Part shown: piece after piece, positions 15,067-23,735 of the stretch
Layout of the letters: each line of letters starts with the position of its first letter
Numbering within the stretch: the stretch's first letter is position 1
NCBI GenBank assembly: GCA_018714685.1
Contig: DVNC01000051.1
Coordinates: 1-56,335, forward strand
DNA: 56,335 nt
Source of the DNA: Scatocola faecipullorum
GTDB lineage: Bacteria; Pseudomonadota; Alphaproteobacteria; RF32; CAG-239
Reading direction: 5' to 3'
The notes under the pieces: model-generated
What the model was told of the DNA's origin: nothing
The model's input: the letters and a program-made list of their open reading frames with translations, nothing else
Databases searched by the model: none
Program-made: the position numbers and the translations under genes

Positions 15067-16905
15067 ATGCGTGTATTCGGTTTGAAAGTGTTTTCCGCTC
15101 CGTTTGTTTTTTTTCTTTTATCTTTTTTTCCGTTTTCTCCGCAGGCCGCGGAAACTTCTTTAGCTTCGGACAGCCAGTGGCTGGCATTGGGACATTATCG
15201 CCGGCAGTGGACCGGCGGTTATCGCAGCACTATTGACTCTCCCGGTTTTTTTGTCAGCTCCGAAGGCAAAACGAATCCTCAGGCGGAATTGAACGCAACG
15301 ATTGAGCTGTTTGAAGCCGGCAGTGATGAAAAGAAAATTTGTCTTTTTCCGGCGCGGTATGCTTATCTGCGGCGTAAAGGACTGGTGACGCGCCGCTTTC
15401 CCGAATGCAGGGAATATCGTCAATTTCTGTCCGATGTTGCTCCGGCCGGGATAACGCTGCTGTTTACCGATGCTTATATGAATAACCCTTCGTCGCTGTT
15501 CGGACATACGCTTATTCGTATTGATACGGCGCGCAAAGGGACGCAGCTGCTGGCGCACGGCATGAATTACGGGGCGTTTACCGGAGACGAACGCGGTGTG
15601 CTGTTTGCGGTTTACGGACTGACGGGCGGTTATTACGGCGGTTTTACGCTGAAGCCTTATTATGATATCATCAATACATATAACAATATTGAAAACCGCG
15701 ATATTTGGGAATTGCAGCTTAATTTGACGCCGCGGGAGCAGAAAATGTTCGTAGCCCATTTGTGGGAATTGGGACATGCCCAGTCCCGTTATTATTTTTT
15801 CGGACGGAATTGTTCTTATATGCTGATGGAGGCGTTAGATGCGGTTCGGCCGTCGCTGAGACTGGCGGATGACTTTCCGATGCAGACAATTCCGCTGGAT
15901 ACGGTTAAGGCGGTGAATGCGCGGCCCGGGCTGGTCAAAGCCGTTCATTACCGGCCGTCGCGCCAGAGCCGTTTGAACGACCAATACCGCCAGATGACCG
16001 TTGCACAGAAAAAGGCTTTTGAAAAATTTGTTCTTGATGGTGAATACGGGCCGGAGGGACTGACGCCGGAAGAACAGGCGGGAGTTGCTGAAGCGGCTTA
16101 TCAGTTTGTGCAGTATCAGTATGTCGCCAAAAATATTGATTTGAAAGATTATCGCCGGCAGAGTTTTAAGCTTTTGGTGGCTCGCAATAATCTTAAAGCA
16201 AAGGATAATTTTAAGCCGTTAGCGGAAGGAAAATCGCCGTTGAAAACGCATGAGGCAATGCGGCTGTCGGCCGGGGCCGGCGTCAGAAACGGGCAGGGGT
16301 TTCAGCAATTGGAATTTCGCCCGGCCTATCATTCGCTGACGGATGACAGTTACGGTATGCTTCCCGGGGCTGAAATTAATTTTCTGAATTTCGCCGTGCG
16401 TCATTATGACGGTCGGAACAATTATGTTTTGCAAAAATTTGATTTGGTCGGTATTCGTTCAATAAGCCCGGTTAACGTGATGTTTCGGCCGTTGTCTTAT
16501 CAGATAAGAGCGGGAATCGACCGTGAGACGAATCCCGATAATGAGGAAGAAGGATACGCGTTTAATCTGACGGCCGGCGCGGGAGGGAGTTATGCTTTTA
16601 CAGAATCGCTCAAAGGGTATCTGCTGCTGAACAATCATTTGTCGTACGGCGGTTTTTTGCCGCATAACCAGTGGGCGGGAATCGGGGCTGCCGCAGGTCT
16701 TCTCGGCGAGTGGAGAAATTTCCGCTTTGGGCTGGAAGCGGAAAAAATCTATGCGACCTCGGCTTTCGGCGACCGGTCAGAATATAAGGCGGAAGTGGTT
16801 TACGGGTTAACGCGCAACACGGCACTTGCGCTTAATTATCTATATCAGGACAATCGCGGTCATGATACGGAAGAAAGCCTGTTTTCTTTCCGGGTTCATT
16901 TTTAG
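15067..16905 (+). CDS. DUF4105 (Lnb N-terminal-type) envelope protein
   Basis: A 612-residue exported protein. Signal peptide at residues 1-28 (ends PFSPQAA). The DUF4105 domain follows with DAYMNNPSSLFGHTLIRID (GHT histidine), the Y/G-rich GGYYGGFTLKPYYD block and FGRNCSYMLMEAL, whose cysteine is the probable catalytic residue together with the histidine. From about residue 400 the sequence alternates as in a beta-barrel (SLTDDSYGMLPGAEINFLNF..., ending FSFRVHF), so the C-terminal part may sit in the outer membrane. ATG at 15067 has GGGGCGG upstream. It follows DUF3015 and ends in a 4-base overlap with the convergent gene at 16902. The enzymatic role (an NlpC/P60-like amidase or hydrolase) is a family-level proposal. 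Confidence 0.85.
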   Translation: MRVFGLKVFSAPFVFFLLSFFPFSPQAAETSLASDSQWLALGHYRRQWTGGYRSTIDSPGFFVSSEGKTNPQAELNATIELFEAGSDEKKICLFPARYAYLRRKGLVTRRFPECREYRQFLSDVAPAGITLLFTDAYMNNPSSLFGHTLIRIDTARKGTQLLAHGMNYGAFTGDERGVLFAVYGLTGGYYGGFTLKPYYDIINTYNNIENRDIWELQLNLTPREQKMFVAHLWELGHAQSRYYFFGRNCSYMLMEALDAVRPSLRLADDFPMQTIPLDTVKAVNARPGLVKAVHYRPSRQSRLNDQYRQMTVAQKKAFEKFVLDGEYGPEGLTPEEQAGVAEAAYQFVQYQYVAKNIDLKDYRRQSFKLLVARNNLKAKDNFKPLAEGKSPLKTHEAMRLSAGAGVRNGQGFQQLEFRPAYHSLTDDSYGMLPGAEINFLNFAVRHYDGRNNYVLQKFDLVGIRSISPVNVMFRPLSYQIRAGIDRETNPDNEEEGYAFNLTAGAGGSYAFTESLKGYLLLNNHLSYGGFLPHNQWAGIGAAAGLLGEWRNFRFGLEAEKIYATSAFGDRSEYKAEVVYGLTRNTALALNYLYQDNRGHDTEESLFSFRVHF

Positions 16906-17477
16906 TCGTGATTTGGCTGCGGAGCCGGGAAAAGCTGTATTCTTTTCGGCCGGTAGATTTGGTTTATCTGCGGTTTGGCCGGTTTTTCCGGAGTTGCTTG
17001 CTGTTTTATCTGAAGCTGATTGATAAAGTCAGCAGCAGTTTCGGCCTGCCGGGTTTGGGCTTCCGCTGCGGCTTGCAACGGACCGCCGATTATTTCTGTC
17101 ATGGGCAGTCCCTGAAATTGTCGTGTCACGTCATTGGCCGCGGCATCAGGCTGCGGCGCCGTCGTTTCCGGTGTTTGAGCCGCAAAATCTTGGTTTTGCT
17201 GCGCCGCTTTAATGATGGGTTCCATTGATTTGACGAGCTCACCCATGCTTTTGGCAATGCCCGGCGCCGATTTGTTGATAGCCTCGGTCATATTGTTCAT
17301 TGATTTGACCATAAATTTGCTCATTGCCTGCAGCGCCTGGTTCATTTCTTCCATTTCCCGGGCAACCCTTTGGTTATATTCCTCTTGGCTGAATTCTATC
17401 GGGTCGGGCGTTTCCTGAGCATGAAGAGGAAATGCGGCAAGAAGCAGAGCCAGGGAAAAACGGGCGGGAATACGCAT
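16902..17477 (-). CDS. Exported protein of unknown function
   Basis: A 191-residue protein with a clear signal peptide (MRIPARFSLALLLAAFPLHA, cleavage after HAQ). The mature part is a helical, methionine/alanine-rich stretch (MNQALQAMSKFMVKSMNNMT) that resembles an amphipathic or coiled-coil segment, followed by a proline/glutamine-rich, low-complexity tail. I recognise no family. It sits alone between two plus-strand genes and its stop overlaps that of the DUF4105 gene by 4 bases. Start ATG at 17477 follows AAGAAAGGATG-type sequence. Periplasmic location is inferred. Confidence 0.7.
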   Translation of the reverse strand: MRIPARFSLALLLAAFPLHAQETPDPIEFSQEEYNQRVAREMEEMNQALQAMSKFMVKSMNNMTEAINKSAPGIAKSMGELVKSMEPIIKAAQQNQDFAAQTPETTAPQPDAAANDVTRQFQGLPMTEIIGGPLQAAAEAQTRQAETAADFINQLQIKQQATPEKPAKPQINQIYRPKRIQLFPAPQPNHD

Positions 17478-17616
17478 GGATCATCCTTTCTTTCTGTTTT
17501 TTTACAATATAGTCGGGTGAGGCATTTATGGCAAGCCTTATATGATAATGCGCTTGCTTTTTTAGCCTGAAGTGTTTATGCTTTGAAACAAATTGTCAAA
17601 ATCAAGGAGAATAAAA

Positions 17617-18069
17617 ATGTTGAGAGAAGATTTACAAAAAGCTTTGAAAGAATCAATGCTGAATAAAGATATGACGACCGTAGGCGCGGTTCGCCTGATT
17701 ATCGCCGGCATGAAGGAGAAAGACGTCGAAGCGCGCGGCAAAGGACAAAAGGAAGCCAGTGAAGCCGAACTACTGTCGATGATGCAGGGAATGATTAAAC
17801 AGCGCAACGATTCAATCAAAATGTATCTGGACGGACATCGTCAGGATTTGGCCGATAAAGAAATGAGCGAAATCAAAGTGATTGAAAAATTCCTGCCCAA
17901 ACAGATGAGCGAGGCGGAAATTGAAGCCGTTTTGAAGACAATTATCGCTTCGACCGGTGCCTCTTCCATGAAAGATATGGGAAAGGTTATGGGCGAACTG
18001 AAAGCCAAATATGCCGGACAGCTGGATATGGGCAAGGCATCGGGGATGATCAAATCTCTGTTGCAGTAA
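17617..18069 (+). CDS. GatB/YqeY domain protein
   Basis: A 150-residue protein of the YqeY family, related to the tail of GatB. The sequence LREDLQKALKESMLNKDM...LRLI(I)AGMKEKD and the C-terminal KDMGKVMGELKAKYAGQLDM block are typical. Family members are thought to act on tRNA or amidotransferase metabolism but the role is unproven. ATG at 17617 has AAGGAG 8 bases upstream. It directly precedes dnaG and rpoD, an order conserved in many alphaproteobacteria. The 60-base gap to dnaG allows co-transcription. Confidence 0.88.
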   Translation: MLREDLQKALKESMLNKDMTTVGAVRLIIAGMKEKDVEARGKGQKEASEAELLSMMQGMIKQRNDSIKMYLDGHRQDLADKEMSEIKVIEKFLPKQMSEAEIEAVLKTIIASTGASSMKDMGKVMGELKAKYAGQLDMGKASGMIKSLLQ

Positions 18070-18128
18070 AGTTTCTTCCTTTAATCGGTAAGGGGAGAAA
18101 AAAGGCGTAGGATCATAGCGGGCATTCA

Positions 18129-19982
18129 ATGGCTGGGATAGATTTACAAAAGTTTTGTGACGAACTGCGGGCGAAGGTTTCTATCGTCGATGTGGTCGGT
18201 TCAAAGGTAAAGCTGGTGCGCAAAGGGCGCGAATACCAGGCCTGTTGCCCGTTTCACAACGAAAAGACGCCGTCGTTTACGGTGAACGAAGCCAAAGGTT
18301 TTTATCATTGTTTCGGCTGCGGTGCGCACGGTGACATTATCAAGTTTGAAATGGAAGCCAACAATCTGCCGTTTATGGATGCTATTCGCAAGCTGGCGGA
18401 CAAGGCCGGTTTGCAGGTTCCGCAGATTTCCAAGGAAAGCCATGAAGAAGCGGTTAAGCGCAATTCGTTGTATGACATTATGGACATGGCCTGCCGTTTT
18501 TTTGAAAAGTCGCTGCATTTGCCGGACGGGCAGCGGGCGATGGATTATCTGCATCGCCGCGGGTTTGAAGAAGATATTATTACCAAGTTTCGTCTCGGGT
18601 ATGCGCCGGGCAATAACGGTTTGAAAGCGCTGCTGGCATCCAAGGGAATTTCCGAGCATGATATGGCGGAATTGGGGCTGATAGCCATTCCGGAAGACAA
18701 AAACCGCCGTCCGCATGATTTTTTCCGTGACCGGGTGATGATTCCGATTATGGACAAGGCCGGGCGGGTGATTGCTTTCGGCGGCCGGATTATGGGCGAC
18801 GGACAGCCGAAATATCTGAACTCGCCGGAGACGCCGCTGTTTAATAAGCGGCGGGTGCTGTATAATCTTAACAATGCCCGCGACCGGGCTTTTGCCGCGC
18901 GGAATATTATTGTCTGCGAAGGGTATATGGATGTTATCGCCTTGGATAAATACGGTTTCGGCTATGCGGTGGCTCCGCTGGGCACCGCTTTGACCGAAGA
19001 TCAGATTGCCGAAGCCTGGAAGGTCTGTCCCGAGCCGACGCTTTGTTTTGACGGCGACGGGGCCGGTATTCGGGCCGCCATTCGTTCGATTGACCGCGGT
19101 CTGCCGATTTTGAAAGCCGGCTATTCGCTGAAATATGTTTTTCTGCCGGATAAAATGGATCCGGATGAATTTTTGAAGGCGCACGGGCATGACGCTTTTT
19201 TGAAATATCTGCAGGAAACGACGCCCCTGGTAAAACTCCTTTGGCGGAAGAACACCGAAGGCCGGGTATTTGATACGCCGGAACAAAAGGCGCTGATTGA
19301 AAAAAACGTGATGGAAGAAGTGGCGAAAATCGCCGATGAAAAAGTCCGCGGCTATTATCAGCAGGAAATGCAGAATTATATCTATAATGAACTGGGGCGA
19401 GGTTTCTGGAAAAACAAACAACGCCAGTCGGCCGGCGGAGACACGGCTTATCAGGCGCCGCGAGGTTCGTTCCGACGGAATGAAACCGCGGTTAAGCAGA
19501 CAGTTCCGGCAGCTCAGCGGCCGAAGGTTACCATGGACGAGCTGGTGGTCAAGTTTGTGTTGGCGGCGATGGTTTATTATCCCGAACTGATTGCCGAATA
19601 CGAGGAGCGAATGGGAATGTTTGAAATTTCCAATCCCCGGTTACAGCAGCTTTTTGACGTACTGGTTGAAGTCTATCACGATGATGAGGAGATTCAGAGC
19701 GACGGATTATGCAAGCTTTTGCAGGAAAAAGGGCTGGAAAAAGATTTGGCCGCTCTGTGGGAGCTGGAAATGTTCCGCCAGCAGAATCCCTATATTAACA
19801 AAATCCGGGAAGAGATCGATACAAAAATTATAGAAGTTCAGATAAAACAACTGGATAACGAGATAAAAGAATGCCTGCGGATTATTCAGGTTTCCGAGTC
19901 GTTCCCGGAAGAAGCCTATCAGCGTTACGAGAGCTTGAAAAAAGAGAAAGAATCTTTACTTAATACACAAAATGCTTTTTGA
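18129..19982 (+). CDS. dnaG: DNA primase
   Basis: A 617-residue primase that makes RNA primers for replication. CHC2 zinc finger at about residues 39-64 (CPFHNEKTPSF...CFGCG), catalytic core with the TOPRIM motif VCEGYMDVIAL (about 262) and the DGDGAG metal motif (about 306), then a C-terminal helicase-interaction region (DELVVKFVLAAMVYYPEL onward) that is shorter and more basic than in E. coli. Length is typical of alphaproteobacteria. ATG at 18129. It precedes rpoD by 172 bases. Confidence 0.97.
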   Translation: MAGIDLQKFCDELRAKVSIVDVVGSKVKLVRKGREYQACCPFHNEKTPSFTVNEAKGFYHCFGCGAHGDIIKFEMEANNLPFMDAIRKLADKAGLQVPQISKESHEEAVKRNSLYDIMDMACRFFEKSLHLPDGQRAMDYLHRRGFEEDIITKFRLGYAPGNNGLKALLASKGISEHDMAELGLIAIPEDKNRRPHDFFRDRVMIPIMDKAGRVIAFGGRIMGDGQPKYLNSPETPLFNKRRVLYNLNNARDRAFAARNIIVCEGYMDVIALDKYGFGYAVAPLGTALTEDQIAEAWKVCPEPTLCFDGDGAGIRAAIRSIDRGLPILKAGYSLKYVFLPDKMDPDEFLKAHGHDAFLKYLQETTPLVKLLWRKNTEGRVFDTPEQKALIEKNVMEEVAKIADEKVRGYYQQEMQNYIYNELGRGFWKNKQRQSAGGDTAYQAPRGSFRRNETAVKQTVPAAQRPKVTMDELVVKFVLAAMVYYPELIAEYEERMGMFEISNPRLQQLFDVLVEVYHDDEEIQSDGLCKLLQEKGLEKDLAALWELEMFRQQNPYINKIREEIDTKIIEVQIKQLDNEIKECLRIIQVSESFPEEAYQRYESLKKEKESLLNTQNAF

Positions 19983-20002
19983 TAAAACCCAAATAAAACA
20001 AG

Positions 20003-20049
20003 GCGTTGCCTCGGCGTGTTAAAAGCCTCCCGGCGTCGGACGGCAACGC
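20003..20049 (+). other. GC-rich hairpin between dnaG and rpoD
   Basis: GCGTTGCC pairs with GGCAACGC over a 31-base interior that can form further small stems. It lacks a T-run, so it is not a clear terminator. A TTGACA at 20055-20060 just beyond may be the -35 box of an rpoD promoter, with a weak -10 (TAAAAG). Confidence 0.4.
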
Positions 20050-20154
20050 AAGTGTTGACAAATCGTACAGAAATTATTAAAAGGTTGCTAGCTGCAGTAT
20101 CAGGTTCAGATTTGAACCCTTCTATTTTTAAAACCGGTTTTTATAGGAATTGTC

Positions 20155-22227
20155 ATGTCAGATACCGATAATCAAGATTACTATGAAGGCGGCTCTGCCG
20201 ACGCGCCTTTAATCGACTCTCTGGGGAGCGCGGTTAAACGTCTGTTGGACAAAGGCAAAGCACGCGGATATATTACGGTTGAAGAGCTTAATAAAGCTTT
20301 GCCATCCGAACGCGAATCTTCCGAACAGATCGAAGATATTATGGCCGAGATTTCCGATATGGGCATCAGCATCATTTCGGAATCGGACGTTGACAGCTTT
20401 GAACAGGAAAATGACGAAGAAGAAGTTTATGACGATGATGAGAGCGGAAACTTTGACGAAAAAGAGTTAGGCCGTTCGGACGACCCTGTCCGCATGTATT
20501 TGAAAGAGATGGGCACCGTCGAACTTCTGTCCCGGGAAGGGGAAATTGCCATAGCCAAACGTATTGAGGCCGGCAAAACGGTTATGATTGACGGTTTGTG
20601 CGAAAGCCCGATGACAATTAAAGCCATTGCCGACTGGCGTGACGATCTGCTGGAAGGCAGAATGCAGTTGCGCGATATCGTCGATTTGGAAATGATGTAC
20701 GGCGATGATGCCGAAGCTATGGTTTATGACGAAGAAGACGCTTCGGTTGATGATTTGGAAAAAGTGGCCGAAGAAATTGCCACCAAAGACAACCTTGACG
20801 ATATTGACGATGATTTGGAAGACGACATTGAATTGGAAGATGCCGTTGACGACGATGTCGAGGAAGAGGATGATGAGCCGGCAGATACGGCCGATGATGA
20901 AGAAGGAAGCGCTTCCTCCGGCGATGACGATGATGTTGACGGCGTGGGCGGCCGCGCTTCTGCTTCGGTTGCGGCCATGGAAGAAGCGCTGCTGGAGCCG
21001 GTATTGGAAATTTTGACCAAAATTTCCAGTTATTATGACGATTTGAAGAAAATTCAGAACCAGCGCGTTGAGGCAATTTTGGCCGGAAAGTCGGTTTCTT
21101 CTTCGGTTGAGAAAAAATATCTTCAGGTTAAAAAAGAACTGGTTGAACTGATGAGTTCCATCCATCTGAATGCGACCAGAGTTGAACAACTGGTTGAACA
21201 GCTGAACGGACTGAACAAACGTTTGATGGGATTGGAAGGGAAATTGCTGCGCTATGCCCTGTCATGCAAAATTAAGCGCGAGGATTTTCTGGATGTTTAT
21301 CAGAAATCAGAGCTTGATCCGAACTGGGTTGAAAATATTTCTCATAAAAAAGACAAGCACTGGCAGGCCTTTGTTGAAAAATACGGCATGGAAATCGTTG
21401 AACTGCGTGATTCCGTAGCAAAAATGGCGCAGGAATGCGGTTTGCCGATTTCAGAATACCGCCGTATGGTCGATACGATTAAAAAAGGCGAACGGGAGGC
21501 CGATCGGGCGAAAAAGGAAATGATTGAAGCCAACCTGCGTTTGGTTATTTCCATTGCCAAAAAATATACCAACCGCGGTTTGCAGTTTTTGGATTTGATT
21601 CAGGAAGGCAACATCGGTTTGATGAAAGCGGTTGACAAGTTTGAGTACCGTCGCGGTTACAAGTTTTCGACCTATGCCACCTGGTGGATCCGTCAGGCGA
21701 TTACCCGTTCGATTGCCGACCAGGCACGGACAATCCGTATTCCGGTACATATGATTGAAACCATCAACAAGCTGGTGCGGACTTCACGTCAGATGTTGTC
21801 GGAAATGGGACGGGAGCCGGTGCCTGAGGAGTTGGCGGCACGGTTGTCAATGCCTTTGGAAAAAGTTCGCAAAGTTATGAAGATAGCCAAAGAACCGGTT
21901 TCGCTGGAAGCGCCGGTCGGTGATGAGGAAGATTCTTCGCTGGGTGATTTTATTGCCGATGACAATGCGTTGCAGCCTTTGGATTCCGCCATTCATTCGA
22001 ATTTGAAGGAAACCTGCACCAGAATTTTGTCTTCGCTGACACCGAGAGAAGAACGTGTTCTGCGTATGCGTTTCGGTATCGGTATGAATACCGACCACAC
22101 GCTGGAAGAAGTCGGACAGCAGTTTAACGTTACCCGCGAACGTATTCGTCAGATTGAGGCGAAAGCTTTGCGCAAGCTGAAACATCCGAGCCGGTCGAGG
22201 AAGCTGCGTTCATTCCTTGATCAATAA
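20155..22227 (+). CDS. rpoD: RNA polymerase primary sigma factor (sigma70)
   Basis: A 690-residue housekeeping sigma factor. Region 1.1 at the start, region 1.2 (SDDPVRMYLKEMGTVELLSR), then a long very acidic non-conserved insert (about residues 195-265, mostly D and E), a helical linker, region 2 with YATWWIRQAITRSIADQART (promoter melting and -10 reading) and region 4.2 with VTRERIRQIEAKALRKLKHP (-35 reading). Length and layout fit alphaproteobacterial RpoD. Its consensus (TTGACA/TATAAT) matches the promoters found elsewhere in this window. ATG at 20155 follows TAGGAAT. Confidence 0.98.
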   Translation: MSDTDNQDYYEGGSADAPLIDSLGSAVKRLLDKGKARGYITVEELNKALPSERESSEQIEDIMAEISDMGISIISESDVDSFEQENDEEEVYDDDESGNFDEKELGRSDDPVRMYLKEMGTVELLSREGEIAIAKRIEAGKTVMIDGLCESPMTIKAIADWRDDLLEGRMQLRDIVDLEMMYGDDAEAMVYDEEDASVDDLEKVAEEIATKDNLDDIDDDLEDDIELEDAVDDDVEEEDDEPADTADDEEGSASSGDDDDVDGVGGRASASVAAMEEALLEPVLEILTKISSYYDDLKKIQNQRVEAILAGKSVSSSVEKKYLQVKKELVELMSSIHLNATRVEQLVEQLNGLNKRLMGLEGKLLRYALSCKIKREDFLDVYQKSELDPNWVENISHKKDKHWQAFVEKYGMEIVELRDSVAKMAQECGLPISEYRRMVDTIKKGEREADRAKKEMIEANLRLVISIAKKYTNRGLQFLDLIQEGNIGLMKAVDKFEYRRGYKFSTYATWWIRQAITRSIADQARTIRIPVHMIETINKLVRTSRQMLSEMGREPVPEELAARLSMPLEKVRKVMKIAKEPVSLEAPVGDEEDSSLGDFIADDNALQPLDSAIHSNLKETCTRILSSLTPREERVLRMRFGIGMNTDHTLEEVGQQFNVTRERIRQIEAKALRKLKHPSRSRKLRSFLDQ

Positions 22228-22247
22228 AAATTGCGGATAACGGGTAA

Positions 22248-22340
22248 CTAATACAGAAATTTCAGGACGGAAGTGTCCTCACGTACTAAAGTGTACGCTG
22301 CGGTTCTTCCTCCTTTATTTCTTATTATTTACCTCGTTCT
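22248..22340 (+). repeat. Intergenic structured repeat S, copy A
   Basis: Starts CTAATACAGAAAT just after rpoD and contains an outer stem GGAAG (22269-22273) / CTTCC (22306-22310) enclosing the CGTAC/GTACG hairpin and the GTACGCTGCGGT block. A sister copy lies at 51084 after rlmE, with a different but still pairing outer stem. Confidence 0.7.
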
Positions 22341-22375
22341 GTGCAATTTTGCGCAGTTAATCTAGAGAGAAAATT

Positions 22376-22825
22376 ATGGCAGACTATTCCATTGAAGATA
22401 AAGAAGAAATGATAAAGGCAAATGTGGCGCGTCTGAATGCGCATAAGTCGCGTTTGCAGGAGTTAATCGAGTTTATCAAGGTTTCCGGGTTTCACAAAAT
22501 CGGGATTGCCAACTGTTTATCAATGCAAAAATATGCCGATAAGCTGGCGGAGATTTTGCGGGAAAACGGGTTTACCGTTTTTAGCGTCAACTGCAAGGAG
22601 AGCGGGCTGGACGGCTGTGTCATTTGTGAGGAAATGAAAGGGCCGTGCTGCGATCCGATTTCTCAGGCCGAGTTTTTAAATGATCAAAAGACGGAATTTA
22701 ACATTAATGTCGGTTTGTGTTTGGGGCATGGTTTGCTGTTTCAAAAATATTCCCGGGCGCCGGTGACGACTTTTATTGTCAAAGACTTTGCCCATGAGCA
22801 TAATGTTGCGGCAAGTTTGTTCTAG
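22376..22825 (+). CDS. DUF1847 family protein
   Basis: A 149-residue protein of the DUF1847 group. The core block is clear: KIGIANCLSMQKYADKLAEI, VNCKESGLDGC, CDPISQAEFLN, INVGLCLGHGLLFQKYSRAP and VTTFIVKD. These conserved cysteines may bind metal. Many family members start with an extra cysteine-rich motif; here the N-terminus is helical instead (EEMIKANVARLNAHKSR). Function unknown. ATG at 22376 follows GAGAGAAAATT. A terminator lies directly after the stop. Confidence 0.75.
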   Translation: MADYSIEDKEEMIKANVARLNAHKSRLQELIEFIKVSGFHKIGIANCLSMQKYADKLAEILRENGFTVFSVNCKESGLDGCVICEEMKGPCCDPISQAEFLNDQKTEFNINVGLCLGHGLLFQKYSRAPVTTFIVKDFAHEHNVAASLF

Positions 22826-22828
22826 AAT

Positions 22829-22858
22829 AAAAAAAGAGGCTTTCAAAGCCTCTTTTTT
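22829..22858 (+). terminator. Terminator between the DUF1847 gene and the hydrolase pair
   Basis: Stem AAAAAGAGGCTT / AAGCCTCTTTTT, placed between two convergent genes, T-rich on both strands. Confidence 0.8.
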
Positions 22859-22875
22859 CAAATAGGTAACCCCGT

Positions 22876-23655
22876 TTAATCGGACGTTTTGTTTTTCTTG
22901 GCTTCCTGGTACAAATCGTACAGAGATTGTGCCGTCTCGTGAATAGCGATGCTGTCCTGCAGGTGATGATTACTGTTTTTCAGAATTTTAACCACCGTTT
23001 TGCCGTAAGCAATTTTTTCGGCCAATTTCAAAATGACCTGCCAGTTGACGAAATTGTCCTGTTGTCCGTGTATCAGATGAACCGGGCAGGTGATGTCGAT
23101 TTTGTCCTTTTGCAGGAGGTCGTTGGCATGAAGATTGGTCCACAGCCTTTGTGAAAAAACATAGTGATATTTTTCCACCTGTGCTTCAACAAAGCCGGTA
23201 TCGGCCAGTGTTTGTCGCTGTTCGAGCGTTGAGCGCTCCAAAAGCTGCTCAATCAGGTCCGGTGCGGCGGCCAGTCCCAGAAAAGCCTTAATCCGGTCGG
23301 GATATTCTTCGGCGATGCTCATTCCCAGCCAGCCGCCGACGCAATGACCGACGATAATTACCGGGCCGGTGATGTGGTTGGCAATGATGTCCCGCAGCTG
23401 GTCTTTCCAAAGTTCAAAGTCGCAGCGGAGGAATTTCTTTTCATCGGAGCCGTGGCCGAGAAGTTCGTAACGCCGGAAATTCAATCCGTTTTTGCGGCAG
23501 AGTTCTTTGATGTTGTCTGCCTTTCGCGCCCAAGGGTTGGATTTCAGTCCGTGAATGTAAAGAACAGTGAATTCCGGTTTTTCGGAGAAGTCACATTGTT
23601 CAAATTCTGTCGTAAAATCCTTAAAATGGTACGACTGTTTAATAATTGTTTTCAT
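22876..23655 (-). CDS. Alpha/beta hydrolase with a cysteine nucleophile, copy 1
   Basis: A 259-residue cytoplasmic alpha/beta hydrolase. The oxyanion-side strand motif YIHGLKSNPW (residues 33-42) and nucleophile elbow GHCVGG (103-108) are clear, but the elbow has Cys105 where most esterases have serine. Likely acid and base are Asp201 (HGQQDNFVNW) and His231 (NSNHHLQD). A Cys-His-Asp triad occurs in dienelactone hydrolases, so the enzyme may still be active. Substrate unknown. It is 80 bases downstream of a paralogue on the same strand (23736-24497) with identical triad numbering, which suggests a tandem duplication. No signal peptide. Confidence 0.85.
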   Translation of the reverse strand: MKTIIKQSYHFKDFTTEFEQCDFSEKPEFTVLYIHGLKSNPWARKADNIKELCRKNGLNFRRYELLGHGSDEKKFLRCDFELWKDQLRDIIANHITGPVIIVGHCVGGWLGMSIAEEYPDRIKAFLGLAAAPDLIEQLLERSTLEQRQTLADTGFVEAQVEKYHYVFSQRLWTNLHANDLLQKDKIDITCPVHLIHGQQDNFVNWQVILKLAEKIAYGKTVVKILKNSNHHLQDSIAIHETAQSLYDLYQEAKKNKTSD

Positions 23656-23735
23656 ATAGTTAAGTTTTAAAATAATAAATTATTACGCTTACTGTAGCGT
23701 AAAATCTTATTTTGTCAATTTCTATTATTTAAAAC

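Noticed and set aside
20740..20950. Acidic low-complexity stretch in rpoD as an unusual feature
   Set aside because: An acidic non-conserved region at this position is common in primary sigma factors of proteobacteria.
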